64,000 nt of DNA from Bacteroides sp. (GTDB lineage: Bacteria > Bacteroidota > Bacteroidia > Bacteroidales > Muribaculaceae), in the NCBI GenBank assembly GCA_023663525.1, contig JAMPHF010000002.1:809440-873439 (forward strand), in the 5' to 3' direction. Each line of letters starts with the position of its first letter. Position 1 is the stretch's first letter. The notes under the pieces were generated by a model. That model worked only from the letters and a program-made list of their open reading frames with translations, did no database searches and was not told the origin of the DNA. Positions 37,301 to 45,798 of the stretch are shown in pieces. A program made the position numbers and the translations under genes.

Positions 37301-38849
37301 GAGCGATAGTCTCGCCACCGGCCTTCTTGACACTCACGTTGACACCGCTTGAAGCGTCTGTGCCGAAACGTGCGATGTAGGCACTCACCTTGGTGGGGGT
37401 GAATGTCAGTCCCTTGGCAGGCTTCAGCGACCACTCCACGAGGTCACTGCCACCGTTTTTGGGTTTGAGCTTGACGAATGTCACAGTCTCACCGTTCTCA
37501 TTGACAGCCTGACCCGTACCGGTGCCGGTAGCCTGAGCCTCACCTATGCTGACTGCAGCAAAGGCAAAAGCATTTTCCGGATCGAGAGTGGCAGTCTCGT
37601 AGGATGCATTATTGAAAGCCCAGGTGACAGAAGCGGGAGCTTTCTCGTAGGACACACCGCCGGCCGATTTGACAACGGGAAGCACAACCTGGATGTAGCG
37701 GTAGTAGCTGCCGTCACCAATCACGATCTCTACATTCTCAAGATTGCCGACGCAGGTGAACGACGGATTTTTCGTCCCGTCCTTCACGAGCTGACCGTCA
37801 ACGGTAGTGGTAGTGGTCGGAGAATATGACTCGAATGAGACAACCGCGCCCTGACAAGCGGGGGCAACGAATTTTGTGCCACCGTTCATCTGTGCCCAGT
37901 CACCCCAGTTGGCATTGGCAATCTTGCCGCTTGTGGCATCGAAATCAAGTTTGACATCAATCACCTCAGTACCGATCTTGGTCTGAGTGACCCAGAAGCC
38001 TTTCACACCTTGGAAGCCCACAGTGGGAGCACCGTTCTGACGCTGGAAATCCCAGCGGAGAGTCACCGGCTCAGTGCGGTCGGCAAGCGAAACGGTGTTA
38101 TCGACAAACACCGGAGTCAGAGCGAGGGGAGCGTTGACTGTGACAATCTCTCCAAGCTCATAATTCTTGCTACCGTCAGTCCAGCCCACGAGGGTCTTTC
38201 CTTCCTGATACATCGTGAAGTTTGCAGGAATCGTGAAAGTCTTGCCTACTTCAATCTTTTCATTCTGAGGAAGAATACCGGCACCCTCATAAGCACCGAA
38301 ACCGAACGACACCTCTACATCCTCCACGAGATCCTCGGGATTGATAGCCTCGACAGCAATGTAGGGGGTGTAAGAGCCACCGGCAATGGTGAGAGTAGTC
38401 GCGCCACCTTTATAATTGGTGGAAGCAACGTTCTTCTCCTTGTCGCCGTGGAAGCAAGCGCCCGTGTTGGTGTTGAATGTCGCGACAGTCTCGCCGCCTG
38501 CATTCTTCACGGTAACATCACCGCCCCAAGCACAACTACCCATCGTAATCTTGACCGGGCCCTCGACAGCTACCGTCGAGCTGAAATTGCCCCAGCCATG
38601 TTCGTTGGAATGAAATTTACCCGTGAGCACGATTGCAGCCGAAGCGTCATCGGTAGCCACTCGTGTCACCGAGCCGTCAGCACCGACGGCAACTCCGAAG
38701 GTAAACGATGACCCACCTGAAATCTCCGTCTCTGTCAAGAGATTGCCATTGGTCAAGTCTACCTTGATGTCCTTGAACTCAGCATGAAGCGAGAAACTAC
38801 CCAATAGACACGCCAAGACAAAGACAACTTTCCAAAGTCTTCTTGTCAT
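34356..38849 (-). CDS. Large multidomain secreted protein with CE8 pectinesterase domain
   Basis: 1497 residues. Signal peptide 1-23 (VVFVLACLLGSFSLHAEF). N-terminal half: repeated beta-sandwich modules, including two or more with InlB/Listeria-Bacteroides-type repeats (about 596-760, e.g. GYEFINWTDASGK). An SbsA Ig-like domain lies at about 933-1027 (PVLVSVVPEEGSN). The catalytic domain at about 1040-1350 is a pectinesterase (CE8) right-handed beta-helix with its key residues: WAYQDTYV (about 1190), GRTDYLCGKGD (about 1215) and LGRPWG (about 1273). The C-terminus (NLQGVRVNADTKGVLI to the final IVK) resembles a sorting domain. Predicted to de-esterify pectin outside the cell. It is not flanked by SusC/SusD genes. 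Own promoter. Confidence 0.85.
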   Translation of the reverse strand: MTRRLWKVVFVLACLLGSFSLHAEFKDIKVDLTNGNLLTETEISGGSSFTFGVAVGADGSVTRVATDDASAAIVLTGKFHSNEHGWGNFSSTVAVEGPVKITMGSCAWGGDVTVKNAGGETVATFNTNTGACFHGDKEKNVASTNYKGGATTLTIAGGSYTPYIAVEAINPEDLVEDVEVSFGFGAYEGAGILPQNEKIEVGKTFTIPANFTMYQEGKTLVGWTDGSKNYELGEIVTVNAPLALTPVFVDNTVSLADRTEPVTLRWDFQRQNGAPTVGFQGVKGFWVTQTKIGTEVIDVKLDFDATSGKIANANWGDWAQMNGGTKFVAPACQGAVVSFESYSPTTTTTVDGQLVKDGTKNPSFTCVGNLENVEIVIGDGSYYRYIQVVLPVVKSAGGVSYEKAPASVTWAFNNASYETATLDPENAFAFAAVSIGEAQATGTGTGQAVNENGETVTFVKLKPKNGGSDLVEWSLKPAKGLTFTPTKVSAYIARFGTDASSGVNVSVKKAGGETIALGTFTAPRNNKSQADDKYGSNDDYTNRFVIELTPAQQAELASTEGFSLFASIGVGNSKEGGFSDVRIEGVIDGAVEAVEKYTLEAVTSPEGAGVVNLYPKSESYDAGSPVKVSVDKNFGYEFINWTDASGKVVSTETSFTYEVAASTVLTANFNALRTFELDYNVEGGANLYMVQPTPAPTVVDGKNMYEEGTNVTLTASSNPILTFTNWSDGQSSSEIEVMMDGDKSLVATYSAIDFVAGWDFHKAGADGRPADFAAADNDAAALVLRTADGATSGWLDKSTVAAGGYEGRPGAVNWRTTGLGEYYWQTVVNAEAFTDLKVITAMVYNYNAYQKYNVEYSIDGENWHTVGTIFMEGAKNWTDGEFNLPAEANNQKTLYIRWIADKTSDKDGTTSDNDGACLGASYIIGTAKLIDDGTAPVLVSVVPEEGSNTASINGKIVLTFDEKVKVKEGTAATLGDLKLTPSVTGKTILFQYKNLAYGTKYTFTLPANVVSDLTDNAVKDAITINFTTKTRPVVAKALYDAEVSTVDELVAALKAAGSRADNSKRFRIFIHDGFYRIPASTTATKTGNDKKAYPDPTTYVSAPNISFIGESMEGVVITNTVPVAEGDNGFGAANVLEGIGNGDVLRLEKTATGSYFQNLTMKSSMGDSRGRDIVLNDNSNKTIMKDVCLWAYQDTYVSNNDKARFYFEGGLLRGRTDYLCGKGDVYYNAVTLQMCEKGGYITAPSNPLKYGYVFKDCEIVGETEDVDGNFTLGRPWGSGTPGARFIDTKMTAKPSAAGWNEMGTGWPMRFAEYNSMTSTGTVIDLSQRKRIFAETHENDPVLTKEEADALSYEAVMGGDDDWDPASLAEQAPAPSNVVMNNGLITWDDNDYVSCWAICKDGKVIAFTIEPKFEVAESRAEDAVYSVRAANEMGGLGEAVTVGGATSGIDSIDADAEVVSTVYYNLQGVRVNADTKGVLIKVETLASGQTKTSRVIVK

Positions 38850-38970
38850 AAGTGTAAAATTTGTAATGATTGGTATTAAATTTATTGATAATAAAATAGT
38901 GATTGAATTAATCCCGACTTAGTGTGATGAACTTTGATTCCGTTTTAAAAGGTACGAGATTCAAGACATG

Positions 38971-39001
38971 CAAATTTACGATTTAAACAATTAATACACA
39001 A
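38971..39001 (-). promoter_or_regulatory. Promoter of the pectinesterase-domain gene
   Basis: Minus strand TTG (39001-38999), 20-base spacer, TAAATTTG (38978-38971); leader about 115 bases. Confidence 0.65.
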
Positions 39002-39149
39002 GCAATCAAGTAATTATTTTCTTCAAAAAAATCACGGCATCCGACCTTGTGAGAGACCGGCCCTGAAACAGGCACACATTTATTATATATACAGCAAGGA
39101 GCTCTGCGCGACCATTGCAAAGACATACTCACATTTAGGTATTCCGCCA

Positions 39150-39164
39150 TCGGTCGCCGACCGA
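39150..39164. promoter_or_regulatory. Candidate operator palindrome upstream of the TonB-receptor operon
   Basis: TCGGTCG-C-CGACCGA is a perfect 15-base odd palindrome 44 bases upstream of the -7 box at 39208. Position and symmetry suit a dimeric regulator, but it could also be a small hairpin followed by TTTTC. Confidence 0.4.
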
Positions 39165-39207
39165 GTTTTCATTAAAAGTGAGTATTTCCGCATTGAGCGA
39201 TATGCGG

Positions 39208-39215
39208 TAATTTTG
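39208..39215 (+). promoter_or_regulatory. -7 promoter box of the TonB-receptor/ABC operon
   Basis: TAATTTTG, 41 bases before the ATG at 39256. The -33 half is weak, consistent with a regulated promoter. Confidence 0.6.
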
Positions 39216-39255
39216 TATCGTAAAAACAACAGTGTAAATTACCCGAAGAAAATAG

Positions 39256-42042
39256 ATGGCGAAACAGCCTGCATATATTATCAGTCCTGTAAGATTTCTT
39301 ATTCTACTCATGTCACTTGCCCTCGGCATTGCTGACATGTCTGCGTCGCATACCGATGTCCGGCTGGATGTAAAGGTCATGGATGCTTCCACCTCATCAC
39401 CTCTTGAGTTTGTGGCTGTCAGCCTTGATGGCGGAAACCGCAGTGGAATCAAAGGGGGATATACGGATTCCCGAGGTGTATTCTCAATAAAACTGCCTGC
39501 CGGACGCTACACAATGGAGCTTAATCTTGTCGGATTCCGTCCTGTCCGCCGGATAATCGAGCTTAACAAGCCGGTCGAGACCATCGCCATGTCGCTTGAA
39601 AGCGTTGAATCGCTCGACGAAGTGGTCGTCACCGCGCGCGAGGCTCACACCGCGACCTCCGCATCGCTCATCGACACGACAGCCATGCGCCATCTTCAGC
39701 CGTCAAGTTTCACCGACCTGCTGTCGCTCCTACCCGGCGGGGTCACGAAAGACCCTTCGATGGGCGGGGTCAATGCCATCACCTTGCGTCAGGCCACAAA
39801 CATCTATGACAACGATGACTATGCCACCTCATCGCTCGGCACATCATTCATCGTTGACGGTGTGCCTGTCAACACCAACTCACAGCTCCAGTCAACCCCC
39901 GACTCAAATCAGGGGGACAGAATTGCTATCGGTAAAGGCGTGGACATGCGCACTATTTCCACAGACGACATCGAGAAAGTCGAAATCATCCGTGGCATAC
40001 CGTCAGTCGAGTACGGCGAACTGACTTCCGGACTCGTGAACATCAAGCGCAAATCAGGAGTCAGCCGTCTGGAAGCACGTTTCAAGGCCGACACGCAGAG
40101 CCAGCTCTTTTATGCAGGCAAAGGCTTTGCCATCGACCCGTCGTGGATTCTAAATGTCGGAGCCGACTACCTCGACTCGAAAATTGACCCGCGCAACAAC
40201 CGCGAGAACTTCAAACGCGTGACGGCATCTGTCCGCAGTGACAAGCGTTGGAACAACGACAGCCACAACATTACCCTGAACTCCTCCGTCAGCTACTCGG
40301 GGACTTTCGAGAGAGATGAGAACGACCCGGATCTGACCGTCAACAACACGATTGACGCCTACCGCAGTGACAATCATACAATCCGGTTGAACAACACACT
40401 GAACTATCGTCCCGTGGTGCAGAAATTCATTCGCGAGCTGAACCTCACTACCGGACTAAGCTACTCTGACGAACATTTGAGTCAGCAAAAACACGTCACC
40501 TCCTCATCCGTCATGCCGCTCCCCATCTCCACTACCCCGGGAAGCAATTACGTCGGCTATCTCCCGATGCTCTATCTCGCCGACCACGATGTCTACGGAA
40601 AGCCATTCACCGTATTCACCAAACTCTCAGGCCGATTCCACGCATCGTCGCGCACCGTTTCCGAGGATATCAAAGCCGGAATCGAATGGGACATGAACAA
40701 GAACTACGGCGCAGGTCCGGTGTATGACGTGACCCGTCCGATTTCCGCAGGAAACACCTCCCGCCCACGCGCTTACAGCGACATCCCCGCCATGCACCAG
40801 TTCTCAGCCTACGTCGAGAGTCAATCGACCCTCCACGCCGGACTCCATACAGTCACACTCATAGCCGGACTGCGCGAGACCCAACTGCTCCACCTCGACT
40901 CACGCTATGCACTTCACGGCAAGCCCTATCTCGACCCCCGAATCAACGCCACATGGCTTCCTGCTCCAACCTATCTCCGGGGCCATGCCATCCGCTGGGA
41001 GCTGGCCGGAGGTTTTGGATGGCACACGAAAATGCCGGTCGCTTCCTACCTCTACCCCAACAAACGCTACACCGACTTCGGGCAGCTCAACTACTTCCAC
41101 AACGAGGAGGCATACCGCGTGATGAACGTCAAGACATTCGTCGAGGACATGACCAACTATGACCTCCTCGCCGCCCGCAACTTCAAGTGGGAGGTGAGAG
41201 CCGACATCAGCTACCGCGACAACCGCCTCTCCATCTCCTATTTCCGCGAGAACATGAAAGACGGTTTCAGAAGCACGGGGTTTGTCAGCCGTTACCAATA
41301 CAACCGCTACGATGCCTCCGGCTTTGACCCCTACGCAGCAGACCGCGCTCCGATGATTGAAGAACTGCCCTACGTGACCGAAACCTACCTCGGAGTGAAA
41401 AGCAAAACCACAAACGGCAGCCGCACGAAAAAAGAAGGAATTGAATACACGTTCCAGTCGCGCCGTCTGCCGAAAATCAGCACCCGAGTGACAGTCACGG
41501 GAGCATACTTCAGGACAATCAACAGCAACAGCCAGGCATTATGGTACAAACCCAATGTCGTCGCCAACGGCAAGACCCTGCAATATGTGGGACTCTATGA
41601 TGATGTCGATGGAAGCGAGTACCGCAGCTTCAACACCAACATACTCTTTGACACCGACATCAGCCGCCTCGGTCTGAACTTCTCGATCGGACTGCAAAAC
41701 GTATGGTTCACCTCCCGCCGCACGCTGCGCCGCGACGGTGTGCCTGTCCAATACATCGACGTGAACGGCGACATGCACCCCTACACTGCCGAATCGGCAG
41801 CCGACCCCTATCTGAAACAACTCATAAGAGTATTCTCCGAGTCAAGTTTCAAACGCAACACAGTGCCGTCGGAAACCACCGTCAATTTCAAGGCCACAAA
41901 GACATTCTGGGCTAAACGCATCGGTCTTGCCGTCTATGTCAACAGGCTGCTGTACTTCGCGCCGGAATATGACAGCTACGGAGCGACCATCAGACGCTAC
42001 TCGTCACCATACTTCGGCATGGAACTCAATTTGAAAATATAA
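39256..42042 (+). CDS. TonB-dependent outer-membrane receptor (first gene of a seven-gene operon)
   Basis: 928 residues. Signal peptide about 1-30 (FLILLMSLALGIADMSASH). CarboxypepD_reg-like domain at about 35-115 (VRLDVKVMDASTSSPLEFVA), a DEVVVTA junction like a TonB-box region, the plug (LLPGGVTKDPSMGGVNAITL to IRGIPSVEYGELTSGLVNIK), then the barrel, ending in FGMELNLKI. Not of SusC type: no adjoining SusD. It imports an unknown ligand. The next gene starts 27 bases on, and all seven genes to 48370 run in the same direction with gaps of 32 bases or less. Confidence 0.9.
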   Translation: MAKQPAYIISPVRFLILLMSLALGIADMSASHTDVRLDVKVMDASTSSPLEFVAVSLDGGNRSGIKGGYTDSRGVFSIKLPAGRYTMELNLVGFRPVRRIIELNKPVETIAMSLESVESLDEVVVTAREAHTATSASLIDTTAMRHLQPSSFTDLLSLLPGGVTKDPSMGGVNAITLRQATNIYDNDDYATSSLGTSFIVDGVPVNTNSQLQSTPDSNQGDRIAIGKGVDMRTISTDDIEKVEIIRGIPSVEYGELTSGLVNIKRKSGVSRLEARFKADTQSQLFYAGKGFAIDPSWILNVGADYLDSKIDPRNNRENFKRVTASVRSDKRWNNDSHNITLNSSVSYSGTFERDENDPDLTVNNTIDAYRSDNHTIRLNNTLNYRPVVQKFIRELNLTTGLSYSDEHLSQQKHVTSSSVMPLPISTTPGSNYVGYLPMLYLADHDVYGKPFTVFTKLSGRFHASSRTVSEDIKAGIEWDMNKNYGAGPVYDVTRPISAGNTSRPRAYSDIPAMHQFSAYVESQSTLHAGLHTVTLIAGLRETQLLHLDSRYALHGKPYLDPRINATWLPAPTYLRGHAIRWELAGGFGWHTKMPVASYLYPNKRYTDFGQLNYFHNEEAYRVMNVKTFVEDMTNYDLLAARNFKWEVRADISYRDNRLSISYFRENMKDGFRSTGFVSRYQYNRYDASGFDPYAADRAPMIEELPYVTETYLGVKSKTTNGSRTKKEGIEYTFQSRRLPKISTRVTVTGAYFRTINSNSQALWYKPNVVANGKTLQYVGLYDDVDGSEYRSFNTNILFDTDISRLGLNFSIGLQNVWFTSRRTLRRDGVPVQYIDVNGDMHPYTAESAADPYLKQLIRVFSESSFKRNTVPSETTVNFKATKTFWAKRIGLAVYVNRLLYFAPEYDSYGATIRRYSSPYFGMELNLKI

Positions 42043-42069
42043 AAACAAATCAAAATAAAATCAATTATT

Positions 42070-43320
42070 ATGACATTCAACAAAAATCAGTTCAGAAACC
42101 TCTTTCTGAGTGCAGTCCTCAGCTCTGCTGCAGGTCTTGCAATGGTATCATGTTCAGATGATGACACTGTCGAGACCTATCCGGCTGTCATCGCTGCCGT
42201 CTATCCCGCAGAACTCCCCACGACTTTCACCGTCGAATCAGGGACAATCACCTACACCGAAATCAACACTCACCGCGAGTACGTGTTCAATCTTCCGTTG
42301 GCTGCCACCGATGTCATACCCGTCGGCACCTACGACATTGACGGAATCATGGAGGTGAGCTACACTTCAGAGAGCGGAGCCGCACAGACTCAGACTCTCC
42401 GCGCTGTCGCATCGCAGCAGGTGATCAGCTCCACCTCAAGTTCAGCCAACCTGAAATGGTTCTTCTACAATCCGTCAAGCACACTCGTCTTCGGTGAAAT
42501 ATATGCATCCGGCTCACTCAACGCCAAAGGCACAGGCGGTCTGCGCGACGCATACTTCACGATCTTCAACAACTCTGACGAAGTGCAGTATGCCGATGGG
42601 CTCGCTATCGTTGAAAGCAAACTTGACAATGGCAACACCAACCAAATCCTGACCACTGCCAACCTCCCCGAAAACAATTTCACCGTCCAGACAGTCTACG
42701 TTATCCCCGGATCCGGTAAGGACGTGGCAATCCAGCCGGGCGAGTCAATCAAAATCGTTGACCAGGCCATAGACTGGAACAAGCAGGTGGCTGGCGCACT
42801 CAACCTCACCGACGCAGATTTCGAGTGGTTTGACGAAGTTGTCTCAAACCCCGGTCTCGACACAGACAACCCCGCAGTCCCCAACCTCGAAAAATGGTAC
42901 TCATATTCAGCCACCATCTGGATCATGAACAACCAGTGCAACCGTTCATACGCACTCGTGCGCTTCCCCGAAGGAATGACTGCTGAGAAATTCCTTGCCG
43001 AGCAGGATGGCACATACACCTACATCAACGCATCGTTCCCTGACAGAGAACTCGTTGGCAAAAACTGCTACCTCATCAAAAATGAATGGATCATCGACGG
43101 TGTCAATCTTGCCCCGAAGGAAGGTTGGGTGATGGGCGCACTCAGCGCAGTCCACGATGCAAGCTATGCAGCCATCTCCGAAATCGAGAGAGACACTAAC
43201 CGTTTCGGCAAGAAATTTGCACGCAAGGAAGCCGGAGTCTCTGCCGCAGGCCACAAAATTCTGATGGACACCAATGACTCTGCTGTTGACTTCAGCATTG
43301 TATCCGTCAAGGCACAATGA
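42070..43320 (+). CDS. DUF4876 lipoprotein, predicted surface-exposed
   Basis: 416 residues. Lipobox MVSC with Cys28, immediately followed by SDDDT: this matches the acidic Bacteroidota lipoprotein export signal after Cys, so surface display is likely. An Ig-like beta domain (about 35-130) is followed by a lamin-tail-like domain (FGEIYASGSLNAKGTGGL, IFNNSDEVQYADGLAIV) and a C-terminal part (about 250-416). DUF4876 proteins have no established function; the genetic link to a TonB receptor suggests ligand capture at the surface. Its stop overlaps the start of the next gene (ATGA). Confidence 0.85.
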   Translation: MTFNKNQFRNLFLSAVLSSAAGLAMVSCSDDDTVETYPAVIAAVYPAELPTTFTVESGTITYTEINTHREYVFNLPLAATDVIPVGTYDIDGIMEVSYTSESGAAQTQTLRAVASQQVISSTSSSANLKWFFYNPSSTLVFGEIYASGSLNAKGTGGLRDAYFTIFNNSDEVQYADGLAIVESKLDNGNTNQILTTANLPENNFTVQTVYVIPGSGKDVAIQPGESIKIVDQAIDWNKQVAGALNLTDADFEWFDEVVSNPGLDTDNPAVPNLEKWYSYSATIWIMNNQCNRSYALVRFPEGMTAEKFLAEQDGTYTYINASFPDRELVGKNCYLIKNEWIIDGVNLAPKEGWVMGALSAVHDASYAAISEIERDTNRFGKKFARKEAGVSAAGHKILMDTNDSAVDFSIVSVKAQ

Positions 43321-44855
43321 GACTGAACGGAATCATAAACAGACTACTGACATTTGCTGCCATAGCTCTTCCTGCGGGGGCTATGGCACAAACTGTGTCA
43401 TTACTCGACGTCATCCAGAGGACCGACCTCCCCATGCGCTCGTCAGTGCTTCAGGTCTACCGCTCTAACCCCTCGATGATGTTCCACTATGACTCAGTCT
43501 CCATATCATCAGCAATGGTGGGGCTCGACTATCTCCATGAATCGAAACCGATAATGGAACAGACAGGGACGGGTCACACAATTTTCTCAATCGGGGCCGA
43601 TTCCTATACCCGTCTCGGCAAAAAACAAGCCGTCTGGGGCGACGCTTACTTCAAAACCGGAAAGTATCATGACATCCGTTGGAACAATTGTCTTGACTAT
43701 GACCGGGTTGCCCCCTACGTGCTCGGCGACGGGACAGGCGGCGACATGAACACACGGCATTATTCATTCCGTGGCGGTTACAGCGCGCTTGTCGGGAAAT
43801 GGACATTGGGCATCGAGGCAGCCTACCGGGCAGAAATAGCATACCGCGACAGAGACCCCCGCATCCGCGACATCGTGTCGGATCTCGACATCACGTTAGG
43901 TGCGTCGCTTAATGTCGGAAACGCTTATTCAATCGGAATCCACGGCACATTCAACACCTACAACCAGGATTGCGACCTCGATTTCTATAACCCGATAAAT
44001 GACATCAACACATTCACACTCACCGGACTCGGCACTTACTACAACCGATTCATGGGCAACAACAACAAGGACTATGCCTACGTATCGACCGGTTACAGCG
44101 GCGGTGTTGAGATTGTCTCTCTCAATGGCACGGGACTCTACGCCTCCGTCGGCTATAATCATTATGGCATGGACGAGAGACTGCGCAGTTTCAACGACAT
44201 AACCCTCGGCTTCACTGACAACAACACACTGAGCTTTCTCGCCGCCTATCGCGTTGGACTGACTGACAGACTGACCCTCCAGCCTCTGGCAGAAGGGAAG
44301 ATTTTCAACCGCAAGGGGACTGAGAATCTGTTCGGCACATCGTCAAGCGCAAGCTATGAGAAAATAGGCAGTGTCAGTCCCTACAAACATGATGTCACCG
44401 ACCTGCGTTTCTCACTTCCGCTACAAATGAAATTGTCTCGCGGGAAATTTCTGACAGCCGTCCCGGGGGTCGGGTATATCTCGGACGACGAGAGCTACAC
44501 CGATCCCGTCAGGAAACTTTCAGCCTCCCACATTGTACCCGCTCTCATGATGACATATTCGGGCATAACGTCCGGGAAATATCTCATCGAGTGTTCGCTC
44601 GACGGCTCGTATGCAATCGCATCATCCAAAACTCCGGTGCTGACCGGTCTCGACCGCGACAGCGCGCTGGGGCAATGTGTGGTCAACAATTTCGCCATGC
44701 TTCAATGCGACCGCCTGTCGGTTGGAGCGAAAGCCGGTCTGAGCCGCAATGTCAACAATTTCGTCATGTCGCTCTCAGTCGACTACGGAATGTGTGAATA
44801 CATCCATCAAGGCACAGTCCACGGAGCCACCGTGAGTCTGACTGCCAAATTTTAA
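43317..44855 (+). CDS. Outer-membrane beta-barrel protein (DUF6850-like)
   Basis: 512 residues. Signal peptide about 1-25 (LLTFAAIALPAGAMAQ). Alternating polar and aromatic strands with glycine/tyrosine turns throughout (YSFRGGYSALVGKWTLGIEA), ending in VSLTAKF, a C-terminal strand with terminal Phe as in barrel proteins recognised by BAM. Overlaps the DUF4876 gene by 4 bases. I believe this corresponds to DUF6850, with moderate certainty. Its role may be a second outer-membrane channel of the same system. Confidence 0.8.
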   Translation: MRLNGIINRLLTFAAIALPAGAMAQTVSLLDVIQRTDLPMRSSVLQVYRSNPSMMFHYDSVSISSAMVGLDYLHESKPIMEQTGTGHTIFSIGADSYTRLGKKQAVWGDAYFKTGKYHDIRWNNCLDYDRVAPYVLGDGTGGDMNTRHYSFRGGYSALVGKWTLGIEAAYRAEIAYRDRDPRIRDIVSDLDITLGASLNVGNAYSIGIHGTFNTYNQDCDLDFYNPINDINTFTLTGLGTYYNRFMGNNNKDYAYVSTGYSGGVEIVSLNGTGLYASVGYNHYGMDERLRSFNDITLGFTDNNTLSFLAAYRVGLTDRLTLQPLAEGKIFNRKGTENLFGTSSSASYEKIGSVSPYKHDVTDLRFSLPLQMKLSRGKFLTAVPGVGYISDDESYTDPVRKLSASHIVPALMMTYSGITSGKYLIECSLDGSYAIASSKTPVLTGLDRDSALGQCVVNNFAMLQCDRLSVGAKAGLSRNVNNFVMSLSVDYGMCEYIHQGTVHGATVSLTAKF

Positions 44856-44886
44856 CCAATCGCTTATCACTCTTAAAAAATGCATT

Positions 44887-45789
44887 ATGGATTCAAAAAC
44901 AGAATCTGTCATATCGGTCAGTAATCTAACCCAACGTTACGGCAGGGGAAGGATTATTTACAGTGACCTCAGTTTTGAAGTCCCGAAAGGCAAAATCCTC
45001 GGTCTGCTCGGGAAGAACGGAACCGGAAAGACTACGACTATCAACATACTCATGGGCTATCTACGTCCGCAGAAAGGTGAATGCAGAATCTTCGGTGAAA
45101 AAATCACCGACATGACTCCCGCCACCCGCGCAAGAATAGCTCTGCTGATCGAAGGCCACGTGCAGTATGCTTTCATGACCATCGAGCAAATAGAGAAATT
45201 CTACTCCCACTTCTATCCGAAATGGAACCGCGATGCCTACTATGAACTGATGAAGAAACTGCAGGTGACCCCCGAGCAGAAAATCTCAAGCATGTCATGC
45301 GGACAACGCTCACAGGTGGCTCTCGGTCTCATCCTCGCACAGAATGCCGACCTCCTCGTCCTCGATGACTTCTCGCTGGGTCTCGATCCCGGCTACCGCC
45401 GTCTGTTCATCGACTATCTCCGCGAGTATGCAAAGGCAGAGGACAAGACCGTGTTCATGACATCACACATCATTCAGGACCTCGAACGTCTGATTGACGA
45501 CTGCATCATCCTCGACTATGGGAAAATCCTCATCCAGATGCCCGTCAATGAACTTCTCGACAAGTTCACACGCTATTCGTTCACCTCGGATGCCGATCCG
45601 TCGATCCTTGACGGCGCGACAGAGATATACAGCCCGGGGAAAATAAAAAATGAGTTTGAACTGTTCTCATTCCTTGAACCCGACCGGGTCAAAGACATGC
45701 TCGAAAAGAAAGGCGTGGCTTACAGTGATTTCCAACGTCAGAATCTGACGCTCGAAGATGCATTTATTGGACTGACAGGTAAATATTGA
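44887..45789 (+). CDS. ABC transporter ATP-binding protein with atypical catalytic motifs
   Basis: 300 residues, ABC-2 type ATPase. Walker A GKNGTGKTT at 42-50; ABC signature MSCGQ at 136-140 instead of LSGGQ; Walker B ending in LVLDD (Asp160), where position 161, normally the catalytic Glu, is Asp; D-loop-like SLGLDP; switch His194 in TSHI. A C-terminal extension (about 215-300) may contact the permease. The D-for-E change often lowers ATP hydrolysis. Partners: the permease 9 bases downstream and the DUF4857 protein. Confidence 0.88.
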   Translation: MDSKTESVISVSNLTQRYGRGRIIYSDLSFEVPKGKILGLLGKNGTGKTTTINILMGYLRPQKGECRIFGEKITDMTPATRARIALLIEGHVQYAFMTIEQIEKFYSHFYPKWNRDAYYELMKKLQVTPEQKISSMSCGQRSQVALGLILAQNADLLVLDDFSLGLDPGYRRLFIDYLREYAKAEDKTVFMTSHIIQDLERLIDDCIILDYGKILIQMPVNELLDKFTRYSFTSDADPSILDGATEIYSPGKIKNEFELFSFLEPDRVKDMLEKKGVAYSDFQRQNLTLEDAFIGLTGKY

Positions 45790-45798
45790 TACGAAAAA

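Larger units (their letters stand above)
38850..39255. other. Divergent intergenic region of about 400 bases
   Basis: Lies between the pectinesterase-domain gene and the TonB-receptor operon. It holds the two divergent promoters (38971-39001 minus; 39208-39215 plus) and a perfect odd palindrome (39150-39164). GTATTCCGCC and GTATTTCCGC recur about 40 bases apart. No coding signal was seen. Confidence 0.6.

Noticed and set aside
38010..38711. 233-residue frame on the plus strand
   Set aside because: Antisense to the pectinesterase-domain gene; no recognisable domain.
27584..42042. Polysaccharide utilisation locus
   Set aside because: TonB receptors, DUF4861 and a pectinesterase are present, but no SusD, SusE/F, hybrid two-component or anti-sigma genes adjoin them.
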